43,738 nucleotides of DNA from an uncultured Ellagibacter sp. (GCF_934617235.1 NZ_CAKTTZ010000017.1:1-43738), one strand, 5' to 3'; shown: positions 7,961 through 22,800, numbered from the stretch's first letter. The notes: generated by a model not told the origin, from the sequence alone. Made by a program: numbers and translations.

Positions 7961-8081
7961 AATATGACGCGCGCGGTGGCATGTACCGGTGGGCGAGCGA
8001 GCCGCATGAGCGCAAACGAGCAGAGGGCGGAAGGCCTGCTGTTATGAAAACCCTTATAGGTTGATTCCAATAGGAGGAAAA

Positions 8082-10574
8082 ATGACAGCTTGCAAAGACT
8101 CCCTCAATGGGAAGAAGGCAGTGAGCGCGACCCTCGCGGGCGTTCTCGCAGTCGGCATGGTGCCGGCAGCGGCCTTCGCGGCGGAGGCTCCCGCCGACGA
8201 GGCCCAGAACGACGGCATCGAGCTTCTGGACACCACCAGCGCCGTGACTCTGTTCAACGCTGGCACCATTGCGCTGGACAGCACGTTCAGCCCTGTGAGC
8301 GGCAAGACCAACCAGTTCACCGCTAACGCGACCACCGACGGCTCCGCGCTCGATCTCGGTACCGTCACCGTTACCCCGAAGGGCCAGTCTGCGGTTACCG
8401 TCACGGGCGACGATTTCAAGGTGACCATCACCAAGGACGGCACCGAGGTGAAGGAAATCAAGGCTCCCGGCACCTACACCGTGTCCATTGAGACTGTTGG
8501 CGGCGATTACAAGGGTGGCAAGGTTTCCGCCACCATCACTGTCAAGGGTGCTTCTCTTGAAAACGCAACGCTGTTCCAGGTGAACCCGGATGACGCCAAA
8601 GACGTTTCCGACACGACGTTCACCTACACTGGCAATGTGCTCGATCTCGGCGTTCAGATTGGTGGCAAGGCCCTCAAGGCTGGCACCGATTACACGATTA
8701 AGTTCGTGAAGGCTGGCGGCGACGCTAACAACGATCCCGCAGTCGAAGTGAAGAACGCCGGTAAGTACTATGCAGTCATCACCGGTCAGGGCAACTTCGT
8801 TGGCAATGTCAAGAAGATCGCCGATGTTGAGGTCGCTCAATTCGATCTCGCCAGTGCCACGATTTCCGTCGATGATGTTTACGGCGCAACCGCCGCCAAG
8901 CCTTCTACTCCGACTTCCGTCAAGAACGGCTCCGACGTGCTCGCAAACCCGGCTGATGTCAAGCTGACGCTAAACGGTGACAAGACCTGGGATGCTAAGG
9001 GCCAGTACACCTTCACTGCTGCCAAAGCGGACGCAAGCAACGCGAACATCACGGGTTCCAATGCTAATGTGACCTGCAACAAGGTCGACGCAGTTGCCAC
9101 CTTCGAATATGATGGCGCAGCGTTCCCGACGGAGTTCACCTCCAACAATGGCGACAAGAAGCCGGTCTACTTCGACCTTGCCAAGATTGCCGCTAAGGAC
9201 GCCGCAGGCAAGGCCGTTGCCGAATCTCTGATTGACGTCACCGTCACCGACAAGGATGGCCACGACGCAACTGCTGACTTTACGGCTCACAAGGCTGGCA
9301 CCTACACCGTCAAGGCCGCTATCAACGACGACACCTATACTCTGGGCGGATCCGCTGAGTGCAAGGTCGTCATCAAGGAAGCTACCGTCGTTACTGCCGA
9401 GAACGTTGTCGTCGAGTACCAGGGCAAGATCGTCACTTCTGTCGAGAAGGCCTTTGATGGTGCTGCCATCGAGGCTGGCAACTTCACCATCACGGTTACC
9501 GATGCCGAGGGCGAAGAGATTGAGGGCACCACTGCCAAGCTCGTCGACGCCGATGGCAAGGACGTTGCCGAGGCGCTTAACGCAGGCTCCTACAAGCTCG
9601 TCATCGAGAACGAGAATGTCGACTTCCAGGGTGAGGCCGTTGTGCCTATCACCATCAACAAGGTTGATCTCAGCACCATCAAGGTCGGCGCTGAGAAGAA
9701 GGTGGATCAATTTAAAAATACCTGGAATCAGGTCTTTACGTATGTCCCGAAGGACACCGAGGTTGCGGCTCTTGACCTTCAGTACCAGTCTGGCACCAAC
9801 GAAGATGGCGAGCCTGTGTGGGAGGCGCTCCCCGCTGCCGCTAAAGTGACGGTCAAGGATGCTTCTGGCAAGGAAGTCACCAAGCTTGAGGACGAGGGCA
9901 TCTACACCATCGAGATTGCGGCTGCAGATGATGACGCCGCTCTGAACTACACGTTCCCGGCTGAGGTTTCCGTCACGGTTGCAGACGAGGCAAACCTGTT
10001 GTTCGCCGACAACGTCGATTCGAGCGCCTGGTACTACAACGAAGTCAACAAGGCTGCTGAGCTCGGCCTTATGAATGGCTACGCCGAAACCAATCTCTTC
10101 GGGCCGAATGACACCATCACCCGTGCTCAGGTTGCGCAGGTTCTGTTTAACATGGCTGGTGGTTGTGCTGAGATGGACCTTGGCGAGGGCGCTTACAACG
10201 AGTTGTACGGTTACAAGTCCTTCGACGATGTCAATGGCAAGATGTGGTACGGAAAGGCCATCGCGTGGGCCAAGGCTGCTGGTATCGTGACCGGCTATGG
10301 TGACGGCACCTTTGCTCCCGAGAACAACATCACGCGCGAAGAGTTCGCGACCATGCTCGCCCGCTATGCTCAGAAGTACGGCAACTACACTGCTGGTAGC
10401 GCCGCTGACTTCGCTGCGTATGGCGATGCTTCCGCGGTTGACTCCTGGGCTGCCGAGTACGTCGCATGGGCGGTCAAGGGCGGCTACATGGGCAAGAACA
10501 CTAACGTTCTCACGCCGCTTGCCAACATGACTCGCGCTGAGGCGGCTGCTATGGTCGTCCGCTACGCTGGCTAA
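8082..10574 (+). CDS. Secreted SLH-domain surface protein
   Basis: This 830-residue exported protein starts at ATG 8082, 4 bp after AGGAGG (8072-8077). A signal peptide is clear: basic start, a hydrophobic stretch ATLAGVLAVGMVPAA, and cleavage near AFA-AE. The middle (about residues 40-635) is a chain of beta-rich, Thr/Val/Lys/Asp-rich Ig-like modules with recurring motifs such as GTYTV and GKYYAV. The C-terminus carries three SLH domains (about 640-700, 712-770 and 780-830; examples LGLMNGY, AGIVTGYGDGTFAP, NMTRAEAAAM). SLH domains bind secondary cell-wall polymers, so this may be an S-layer or other abundant surface protein. An IS110 element ends about 20 bp upstream and may have replaced its promoter. 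A secA gene follows. Confidence 0.9.
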   Translation: MTACKDSLNGKKAVSATLAGVLAVGMVPAAAFAAEAPADEAQNDGIELLDTTSAVTLFNAGTIALDSTFSPVSGKTNQFTANATTDGSALDLGTVTVTPKGQSAVTVTGDDFKVTITKDGTEVKEIKAPGTYTVSIETVGGDYKGGKVSATITVKGASLENATLFQVNPDDAKDVSDTTFTYTGNVLDLGVQIGGKALKAGTDYTIKFVKAGGDANNDPAVEVKNAGKYYAVITGQGNFVGNVKKIADVEVAQFDLASATISVDDVYGATAAKPSTPTSVKNGSDVLANPADVKLTLNGDKTWDAKGQYTFTAAKADASNANITGSNANVTCNKVDAVATFEYDGAAFPTEFTSNNGDKKPVYFDLAKIAAKDAAGKAVAESLIDVTVTDKDGHDATADFTAHKAGTYTVKAAINDDTYTLGGSAECKVVIKEATVVTAENVVVEYQGKIVTSVEKAFDGAAIEAGNFTITVTDAEGEEIEGTTAKLVDADGKDVAEALNAGSYKLVIENENVDFQGEAVVPITINKVDLSTIKVGAEKKVDQFKNTWNQVFTYVPKDTEVAALDLQYQSGTNEDGEPVWEALPAAAKVTVKDASGKEVTKLEDEGIYTIEIAAADDDAALNYTFPAEVSVTVADEANLLFADNVDSSAWYYNEVNKAAELGLMNGYAETNLFGPNDTITRAQVAQVLFNMAGGCAEMDLGEGAYNELYGYKSFDDVNGKMWYGKAIAWAKAAGIVTGYGDGTFAPENNITREEFATMLARYAQKYGNYTAGSAADFAAYGDASAVDSWAAEYVAWAVKGGYMGKNTNVLTPLANMTRAEAAAMVVRYAG

Positions 10575-10639
10575 GCAAACTGCCTAAACGAGGCTCATTT
10601 TTCGCCTGCTGGGAGCTGATCTCAGCAGGCTGGCCATGG

Positions 10640-10743
10640 GGCATGTGGGGACGCGGGCGTCCCGCAGCGGGTGCAGGCGCCCCCCGTGCCCCGGGGTCAG
10701 CCTTAGGCAATTAATCGCAAGCTGTCGCGTAAGGCTTCGGGTG
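10640..10743 (+). promoter_or_regulatory. GC-rich structured segment upstream of secA
   Basis: The segment contains a perfect GGGACGC-GG-GCGTCCC hairpin (10648-10663) followed by runs of G and C able to pair with each other. It would lie in the leader of secA or in read-through RNA from the SLH gene. An open frame from 10636 is in frame with secA but is arginine-rich and implausible as protein. No clear promoter was found. Confidence 0.35.
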
Positions 10744-10793
10744 CGCCGACGCCCCCTCATCCGGGAGACCCGGGAGGGGGCGTCGGCGTTTTC
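10744..10793 (+). terminator. Strong intrinsic terminator/attenuator hairpin before secA
   Basis: CGCCGACGCCCCCTC (10744-10758) pairs perfectly over 15 bp with GAGGGGGCGTCGGCG (10774-10788), with an inner CCGGG/CCCGG hairpin, and is followed by TTTTC. It should end SLH-gene transcription. Only 41 bp then remain before the secA start, too little for a normal promoter with leader, so secA probably depends on read-through or regulated antitermination. Confidence 0.8.
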
Positions 10794-10833
10794 TGACGAA
10801 ATGCCCGCCGCGTCCCCCAGGAGGACTCTTCCC

Positions 10834-13455
<2,622 letters not shown>

Positions 13456-13522
13456 GAGACAAGCCCGCCTGGGCAATCGCGCAGCCTGCCAGGTGGTCGA
13501 AAAGTTCATAGTCATGCGACGA

Positions 13523-13553
13523 CACGCCCCCATCAGAGGGCGTGCTCGTTTTC
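13523..13553 (+). terminator. Terminator after secA
   Basis: CACGCCC (13523-13529) pairs with GGGCGTG (13538-13544), followed by CTCGTTTTC. It lies 67 bp after the secA stop. The downstream adhesin gene therefore needs its own promoter. Confidence 0.6.
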
Positions 13554-13747
13554 TGCGGCGAAATAGGGGTCGCGCAGCGACACTGGCGCGCGACCTGTCG
13601 GGTCAGGGTGCCAGCGCCTTGCGTTTTCCGCCCATTGGAAAAAGGCTGGGTGCGGCTTGCCTTTCGCTCATAGCGAGGAGGAGGTGAGCGGCGGGCGAGG
13701 AGGGGGACATTTATCGCTTTTTCCCATTGTTTGGGGGGGTTCACCTT

Positions 13748-13775
13748 GGATTATCGGTCGAAGAGCGCTAGTATT
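13748..13775 (+). promoter_or_regulatory. Candidate promoter of the giant adhesin gene
   Basis: TTGGAT (13748-13753) and TAGTAT (13770-13775) are separated by 16 bp. A transcript from about 13782 would have a leader of about 65 nt containing the GAGGTGA ribosome-binding site (13831-13837). Confidence 0.4.
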
Positions 13776-13847
13776 CAGCTGATTATTACGTCTCATTAGA
13801 CAGAGAACTAATGGGTTGGGATAAACTACAGAGGTGACTTACGTATA

Positions 13848-16800
13848 ATGTACCGATCAAACAAGGCGCCTTTCAAAGGAACGCTTACCAGTAAGGCATT
13901 TTCGATATTCCTCGCATTGACGCTTTGCGTGCCCACAACGCTTGCGGGCAACTTGTCCCACGTGCGGCAAGCGCAGGCAGACACGTCTGCCCCTCAGGAG
14001 CAATCGACGAGCGGCGATGCTCTCGATTCCGCTTCCGATGGTGTTTCTGTCGACGAAGCGGCCGACTCCGTGCAAGACGCGCCTGAATCCCCAACGTTTG
14101 CGTCTGCTTTTGACTGGAGTGCTCAGTACCAGGCGCTCACGTTGTCCTCGAAAGGACTCAAGGTCGACGCGCAGAAGCTCATCGATAGCGCGCGCGAGTC
14201 CGGCGCGGCTCCCTCTTCGGGCGACACCCAGGTGCAAGCTGTTCAAAGCGGCGAATCCCAGCTGGTCGGTTCTCAGATGGCGGCCCCAAGCGGCGCTGCC
14301 CAAAGCGAGCTCCCCTCGATGATTCCCGCCACGCTCGATCTTTCGTTTGAGCTCGACCCCTCGGCATGGATCGGCGATTCGGACGCGGACCTGTCCGCAG
14401 GCAATCAAGACTCTGCAACCGCTTCTTCTGGGGTGAGCGATCGCAGGGTGATCGTTCCCGGCGATTGGTTCTCGGTTAAGCTTCCGGAAGGGCTTGAGAT
14501 AGCAGATGAAACGCTTGCGCTCGACGTGTTCCAAAACGACGAGCAGGGTAACGCCACAACGGTGAAGATTGCCGAAGCGACGTGGACGGGCGACAAAATC
14601 AAGGTGAGCTTCGTCGCCCCGGTCGACACCTCTTCAGATGCCGCGGCGCTTGACAGCCAAAGTATGAAGCAAGCATCGAGCGGCGATGGTCCGACGACTT
14701 CGACACTCGCCGCGTCCGTGCAGCTCCCCGTCACTTTTTCATCCAGCCTCGTTCAGGATACCCCTTCCACTCTCACCTGGCTGCTGCAGCAGACCGCGAC
14801 GGAAAGCCGCAGCGCGGAGCTCTACGTGCCTTCGAAGGGGGATCTCCTGTCGTTGATGGGTCCGGTTCCGAACGAGGGGCAGTCGAATTCGAGAACCAAA
14901 GACGAAGTCATCAAAATCCAGCCCTCCTCGAAGCGTGACGGCGCAGCGTCGTTTGTGACCCTTTGGGCAGACAACAATTCGGGGTCGCGCCCATCAACCG
15001 CCGAAATGATGAACAGGCAGGAGTATGGTCTCTACTTTCAAATAGAAGGGGATGACACGTCCTATCGTCTTTACGAGACGGATAACGCGGGCAATCACAT
15101 TGTCTCTCAGGACGCGATGCGGCTTCTGGGCATGACTCAGGAAGATCTCGACAATTTAAGAAACCCCGATACCGATTGCATCGTGCAGGTCGCCCGCAAA
15201 TCAACCAACTCCTACGAGGCAAGTGCGTCGGAGCTCTATTCCCAGGTTGTTATCACAACGCAAGAGATGGATGAAGACGGCAGCCCCGCGCTTGACGACG
15301 AGGGCAATCCAATCTATAAGGAGACTAGGAAAAACATCACCTGGTCTATCAAGCACGATGGGGTGAACGAGGGGGAGACGGCATACGACGGAGCCTACAT
15401 CGATGCTTCGCGGGAAGATTACCCAGGCTACATCAACGATGGGCAAGAGGTAATGCAGCTTTTGGGAGACGTCGTCTTCAACTTCACGTTGCGCATCGGC
15501 GATGAGGCGAAGCAGTTAGCGGATCTGCCCGAAGACGAGCGTCTTGATACCTGGTTTCGGAAATGGGGCGTTCACCAAAAGCTAATCCTGAAGAAAAACG
15601 TCAACGGCAAAGAAGAGGACTTCTCTGAATTGATAGGGGGTCCCGAAGCGGACAACGAGCTCTATCGCGCTTTGAAGGATGGCTCTCTCGACCTGTCGAT
15701 TTCCAACGACGGGCAGACCGCCGTACTGGGGCCAGCGCGTTGGCCGATGTACCACCCCGATGGATCGGCGTTTGTGTACAGTCTCCAGCAAGAAGAGGCA
15801 AAGAGCACCAAAACGTTCCCCGACGGCAGCACGTATTCAGATTACTATCAGGTCGTTTACAACAACCTCAACACCTTGCACTACGGCTCGGATACTACGG
15901 AAGTGCACAACAACGGCACGATGATCGTAACCCATAAAGGAGATACGCGCGTCGATGCCCATAAGCTATGGCTCGACGACGATGCGTCCGAGCGTCCCAA
16001 GACGAAGTTCTCGCTTTGGCGCTACTCGCTGCGCGATGGGGCGGGTCCCGATAGCGCGTCTCAGGTGACGACCCGCGACGACGGAGGCTCTTACATAACG
16101 CTTACGCTCTCTGCGGAGGAAAGCAAAGAGGCGGGCGACAGCGCTATCGATTTGGGCGAGCTGTTTCGCGAGCAGTACCCGGATTGCTCGATCGCGAAAT
16201 ACGACCCTGCTGGCTATCCTTATGTCTATCTCATTCGAGAGGAAGGCGTGTCGGGCTACGAGACCCTGTTCGGATTAGGCGTCTCAGAAGACGGGTCGGC
16301 GACAGGTGATACGGGTGCGAACTACTACAGCGCCGACTTCGAGAGCACCATCGCCGCAGGGGGCGATGCCCTTCGCGCGGACGGAGACGAGTCGCTTTAT
16401 ATGGGCGGCACCATCATCAACCGTCGTTGCGAGACCACGAAGCAGACGCTTGCCAAGACATGGGAGGCGGGGTCGTTCCAAGATCAGCTGGCAGACGTCG
16501 AAGTGACCTTCCAGCTTGAGCGTATACAAAAAGAGCATGCTAAGTTCGATGAGGATCGAGGCTATTGGGTTGCCAATGGCGATACCTACGAGGTGACGGA
16601 CCCCGACACAGGTGACACGTTCCAGTATCCCTACGATTTTCAGTATTGCGACGACGTTCCGCATGATGCCCAGTTCAAAATGGTGACAGGATGGACATCC
16701 GAGAACCTGACGCAAGAGGTGAGTGCTGACGTTCCGCGTTACGACAAGGACGGCAAAGAGTGGGTCTATCGCTGGAACGAGGTTTCGGTAACCAAAGCGG

Positions 16801-19800
16801 GCGATCCCATGAGCTATTTCATGCAGGATACCGACCCCGATACCGGGCTTGCGCTTATCTCGGGCGACTTCTTCGTCTTCTCTTCCATCACTGATGCTCA
16901 GGGTGCTAACGTCCCGCTTCACTTCAAGGGAGAATACGACAAAGAGCGCGGGGTGCTGGTGAACCGCTATGTCGATGAGACGACTGCCCAGATGCAAAAG
17001 TGGTGGTGGAACGAGAACTCCCAGGATTACACGCAGGATACGAACGACTTGGGCTACGAGGCTCGACCCGTTACGGTAACTCTGCTGCGGAATAACGAGG
17101 TTTTCGGAGAATTCACGGTTAGTGGGACGCAGTCCGAAAAGCGGGAAGTTACCTCAAAAGATAACAGCACGGCGTTTTTCTGTCAGGAAACCACGCCATG
17201 GGTGATGGACTTCACGGGTTTGCCGAAATACGACGAGAACGGCTCGGAATACGATTACATGGTCGTCGAAGGATCGATGGGGTATTTTCAGCAGCACCAG
17301 TACACGCATGAAGACCCCGAAACGGGTCTTCCGAACGTGACGAAGATCTGGAACAAGCCCGGTTCCGGCGGCTCGCTTATTCGCGTCAGCAAAGCGTGGG
17401 AGGACGGGGGGAACACCTCTGCCCGCGTGCCTGTCAAGGTGGGCATTTTCGCCAAGCACGACATCTTCGAAGACGGCGAGCTGAAGTATACGCAAGACGC
17501 GAAGATCGGCGAAGCAACCCTTTCTTACGAAAACGCCTGGTACGAGGAATGCTATGTTCCAACGAGCGGGCTCAGCCAGGAAGACGATGTCTATATCCGC
17601 GAGTTGTCGGTAAGCGATGCCGATTCGGCGAGCAATAACTACGCCATTGTGACGCGCGATGATGTTCTCGCTGCCCCCGAAGGCTCCAAGCACAAAGATT
17701 TGCTGGTCAATTGGCCGGAGACGAACCAGAACAACCCCTTCAACGAGCGCATGGTCGGATTCGCCCAAGACGGGGGACATGCGTATATTTACGAGGTCGA
17801 CTACGGCACCGACGGTGTCTTAGGCTCGCTTGAGGTGAGGAACAAAAGAATAGGCAACGTGAACATCGCCGTCGATAAAAGCTGGACCGATGCGGGGGCA
17901 AATCCGAGTGAGCGCCCGAGCGCGTGCTTTGTTCTCTCTTCGACAAATGCCGGCGTCTCCTTTCATGCAGATAATGCGGGCGACGTCTACGTGACCGCAG
18001 GTGACGACCAGGCGGCGTCGAAATCATACGTGTTCACCTCCTCGAATCTGCAGGAGACCGCTATCTATAACACGAAAGTCAATCCTGATTGGGTGTGGCT
18101 TGCCGATGAGAACGGCAACAGGGTCGAAGGCGATGAGGGGGCTAAGCTCGTCGTACGAATCGACAGCTCGACGGCGACATCGCGCACGGCGTTTGCCCTA
18201 TTGCCGAAATACGACGCCAAGGGATTTGTCGTCGACTGGAACGTTGAGGAGGCCTGGCTCGAGGATAGTGGCGACTATTCCTCGGTGAGAACCAGCTATA
18301 CGTGCGACTATAGCTCGAAGTGGCACTATTCTGACTCGATTGCGGCTTCCTACAACAACAAGCGTGTCCAAACGAAGGACGTCACCTTCTTCACTGCCTG
18401 GTACGACGGTTATGTCAACGAAGTGCTGAATCAGCGCCCCGACGTTTTTCTCACGCTGTGGCGCCAGGTGTACCAATATGATGCCGACGGTAATTTGGTG
18501 ATGGACGCCGACGGCGTGCATCCGCGTGCCACGCTGGAAAAGGTGACAGGCTATAAAAACTATTCTTGGGAAAGCATCGACGACTACCACAGCTCAGCGA
18601 CTATCAGAAACCTTCCCCGCTACGACAGCCACGGCAAGGAGATCGTGTACTACGCAAGTTGCCGCATCGGGACCTCTGAAGATGCAGCAAAAGGCCTCGA
18701 TTATACGGATCAGTGGCTTACCTACAGTGCCAACGACCCTGATCCAGGCAACCCCAAGTGGGATCAGGCGAGCGTCGAGGTCTCTTCTGCGGTCAACAAA
18801 GTGTCCGTTGGCTCGGAAGCCGAAGGGGGCATGGTCGACGCGGTTCGAGAGGACGGCACCTTCAACTTCAAGATCGAGAACTCCATCGATGTCAGCGGAG
18901 AGAAAATCTGGCGCGATCTGCCCTTCGGCTTCGACGAGGCAGACTTGCCCGGTATTTCGATTTACCTGCAGAGAAGGCTCGCGAACGGGACCTACGACGA
19001 GGCGGGCAACTGGGTGCAAGGGGAAGCGCTTCCTTGGCAGGACCTAAAGATCAGCAAAACCGCTGACGGCGGGTATTCCGTCGCGTCCGTTGACAACGCC
19101 GCCGATGGGGCCGGGGTGGCTGATGGCAAAACGGCTGTTGCCTGGACGGGCGACGTCAAGAAAAACGCATCTGGTGGTTATGGCTACTCGATTTCCTCCT
19201 ACGGCTCGAATGCGGAAGGCGTCACGCCCGACGCCGCGAACAGCCTGCCGCGATATGACCAAAACGGCCATTTGTACGAATATCGGGCTACCGAACTGGT
19301 TCGAGGTCTCGAGAACAAGCCTGGCGGCTTCACGGCTGACGACCTTGCCGAAAACGGGGCGGGGCAATCGGCCGATAGCGTTTTCGTCACTTCAGGTACT
19401 CCCGGCTCGTACCGCGTCATCAACACATACCAGTCTGATACGGGAAAGCTGACGGTGAAAAAGCTCTACGAAGGCATGGAACCGGGGGACGAGGTTCCCG
19501 ATACCACCTTCACGCTCTATCGCTACTACGTGACCCGCGATGGAAAGCGAAGCACAGCCGAGCGCGTTGCCTCTCACACCCTTTCAGCTGGCGAAATAAC
19601 CACGGCGGTTTCCGTTGACGGGCAAACGGGCGCAGGCGTTCAGACCGGAGTCGGGCACTACACCTTCGACAATCTGGAGGTGTACACCCCGTCCGGCGAG
19701 TACTGGGTGTACTACATTGCCGAAAATGGCATAGACGGCTTCCAAACGCTTGTCTCCTTGGGGGACAAAAGCCTTTCGGACGCAGATTTCTCATGGGGCA

Positions 19801-22800
19801 ATTTGCTCGAAAACGGCTCCTGGGGATCCCCCGATCTGGGAGAGCCTCAGTACAACTACGATAAGGGAGCTTTCGACCAGCCCGAAAAGACGATAGTCGC
19901 CAACGACGAGACTCCCGATGTCACGTTCAGGAACTCCTACTATCCCGAAGACACGCTGACTTCTTTGCAGGGAAAAAAGACGTGGCAAGATCAGGGCAAC
20001 GCGTTCGGCTTGCGCCCCGAGGACATCACCCTTCAAGTGACGCGAACGTATCAAAACGGTATTCCCGATGCACAAGGGCAGGCACAGGGGATGATCGAGA
20101 CCATGAGGAGCCTCGTGGGGCTCGACTCGAGCTCTCCGACAGGGGTCATCGAGCTGCAAAGCGATAATGCCGAGGCGCCCAACTATCTGCAATGGAACAA
20201 GTCCGCCGATGCGAACACCTGGGTATACACCATTTCCAATCTTGAGCAGTATGCGCCAGACGGCAAGCCGTGGCGATATACGGTGAAAGAGGTATTGCCC
20301 GATGGGTCGCAGTATCTCGTCGACGCCACTAGCAACGGCGGTACGGTAAGCGCCGACAACCATGGCGAAGGCGGTTTTGTATCGGTGCCGACGATTGACA
20401 ACTACCTGAAGGGCAAGTTGACCGTTGTCAAGAAATGGGACGATGACCTTGATGCCGATTGGAAGCAGCGCCCAAGCTTGACGGTTCGCGTGCAGGCCAA
20501 GGTCGAGGGCGGCGAGTGGGGCGATGCGGGCGAGGTTTTGAAGACGCTCGGCATCACCGACGAGAGCGGGAATGCGCTTGCGGGCTTGGAGGTGGGTGGA
20601 AAGTTCCAGCCCTTCGAAAAGACATGGCTTGCTACCGACAAGAAGAACCAAGGTGTCGGCGAATACTCTTATACGTGGAAGAGCCTGCCCACCCTCTACT
20701 CGACCGCGGGCGGGCAACGTGAGATCTCCTGGCGAGTGGTCGAGTCGAAGCTGACATACGACGCGGGCTCGGCAAAGCAGACCGAGGTGCCGATCGCATC
20801 TCCCGACGAGACGGGCTCATACCTTGCCTACAAGCCCTACCAGCCTTCTCAGAGTACATCTTCGGAGACTAACGAAAAAGGCGAGCTGGTCTCGACATCG
20901 GAGATAACGAACACCTTGAATACCACCTCGATTTCGGTTGTCAAAACATGGGACGACGGGGACAATGAGTGGGCTTCGAGGCCGGGAACGCAGCATGCGG
21001 GCGATACATGGAACCTCACGTATGCGCTGCAGCGCACAACTACCCCATCGGATGCTTCCTCGTGGAGGTGGCTGAGCGAATACGGAGCCGACATCGAGAA
21101 TCCCTTTGCCGACGATCAGGGTAGCTTGAACCCCAAGCTGCTTATGGTCGTGCTTTCCGGAACAGAAAATTCGGCATCTGCCACGTTTGGGAACCTTCCC
21201 GAAACCGATCCTTCGGGCACGGCGTATGCCTATCGTCTGGTGGAACAGGTCAAGGGAAGCTATAGTGCGAGCGGCACACCTGTCGCAACGAGCAAAGACG
21301 GCAAGGTGCAGCTGGTCGCCTCGCAGGAGGGTCAAGCGGCGAGCGAATTTACCAATCGACTCAATACCATCGACATCACGGGTAAAAAACTCTTCAACGA
21401 CTACGGCACGGGGATGGCCCCTCAGAGCATCGAGCAGGTTCAAGACGTGGTCAAACTCAAGGTGCAGCGCTCTGTCGATGGAGCGTCTTGGGTCGACGCG
21501 TCCAAAGATGGGGGCGTTGCGGACGAACCTATGTGGAAGCAAGTTGACGGGACGTGGGTTTATTCGTATTCCGGCCTGCCCAAAACCGACCAGGCGGGCA
21601 ATGTCTACCGCTACCGCGTCATCGAGGTTGGCGACTGCGCGTCGGGCTTCTACGAAAGCTATGCAGACGATGCCTCTGTAGATGGCCAGACGGGCAATGT
21701 TTCAGCGGCTACTATCACCAACACCTCGACCAGCTTCACAATGGACAAGGTCGGCGACGACACCACCGGGTCGAGGGGCGAAACGCTTACCGGCGCAGCG
21801 TTTGAGTTCTGGCGGGACGGCGAGCGATACGCCCGTTGGCAGCGCGATGACGAGGGCTCGGCCAGCAGTGTCGTTTGGCCTACGGGCACCTCTTCTCAGT
21901 CAAGCGACCCCGGCATTCAGATGCAGGGGGCGAATCAGGGTTTCATAGTCGGCTTGCCGGCTGGCACCTACACCGTGAAGGAGACTTCTGTTCCCGCGGG
22001 GCATGTGAAAGCCGCTGACTTTGCGATAACGATCGCCGCCGACGGCACCGTGGCATCCGCTTCCGCCTCGAGAAGCGATGTCGCCGTGACCGTCGAGGGC
22101 AACGTGGCGACGGTGACGGTAACCGATGCTGTGGTTCGCGGCGAGGTCGAGCTGTGCAAGTACTATGATCACAACGGCGACCAGGTGCCCGTTGCCAAGA
22201 TGACCTTCGACCTATACAAAGGCATATATGACGAGAATGCCGAAAACGGCGGTGGCGTGTGCATAGCCACGGGACTCGTCACCGATAGCAGCGGCTCTTG
22301 GCGTTCACGTGATGACGCCCAGGCGGTCTATAAGAACACAGGCGAAGCGTTCGCCGAATTTGCGAAGTACTACCAGCGTGCGAGCGATGGCCTGCCGGAA
22401 GGGAGCTATTACTTCATAGAGACGGGGACGTCGAGCAACACGATCGATGCGCAAGGAAAGTACTTTGCGTTTGAGATAGCCCAATCCGAAACGTCGCAGC
22501 CTTCTGTGAAACTGGATGCGGAAAACGACGAGTTCAACGCTGCTGCAGAACTCGAGAAAGTTAACGCGGAAACGGGGGCGGTGATTTCCGGCGCTCAGTT
22601 CACTCTGAGCCGAGACGATGGCACGGAGAGTGGCAGCCTCATAGCTTCCGGGCTCGAATCGGGTAAGACCTATGCGCTTGACGCGACCGGGTCCAAGGTT
22701 GAGTCGAGTTCTGCCGCTGAGGGTGGAATGCTCAAGCTGACCGGCCTTAAGAAAGGTTCCTATATTCTGGCGGAAACGCGCAACTTGGGGTATTCCCTGG

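Larger units (their letters stand above)
6444..8061 (+). mobile_element. IS110-family insertion element (ends inferred)
   Basis: The element is recognised by its transposase (6731-7960) and a roughly 290-bp non-coding left end, the layout of IS110-group elements that carry a bridge RNA. IS110 elements lack clear terminal inverted repeats, so the ends are inferred. The dinucleotide TG occurs at 6442-6443 and 8062-8063, and joining the flanks there gives CACATT-TG-ATTCCAA, segments of which match the candidate bridge RNA. That gives about 1.62 kb, slightly long for the family. The right end lies about 20 bp before the SLH gene start, so the insertion separates that gene from its original upstream region. 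Confidence 0.65.
13456..13847 (+). other. Intergenic region between secA and the giant adhesin
   Basis: This 392-bp stretch holds a terminator (13523-13553), a further GGTCGCGC/GCGCGACC inverted repeat (13568-13595) without a T-run, purine-rich GGAGG-like sequence around 13680-13710 with no matching gene, and a promoter-like pair at 13748-13775. No coding sequence was recognised. Confidence 0.5.

Noticed and set aside
10604..10630. GCCTGCTG/CAGCAGGC stem as the SLH gene terminator
   Set aside because: No T-run follows on the coding strand; the hairpin at 10744-10793 is much stronger.
10636..10833. 66-codon N-terminal extension of SecA
   Set aside because: Arg-rich sequence overlapping a strong hairpin; ATG 10834 has a proper AGGAGG and matches the usual SecA start.
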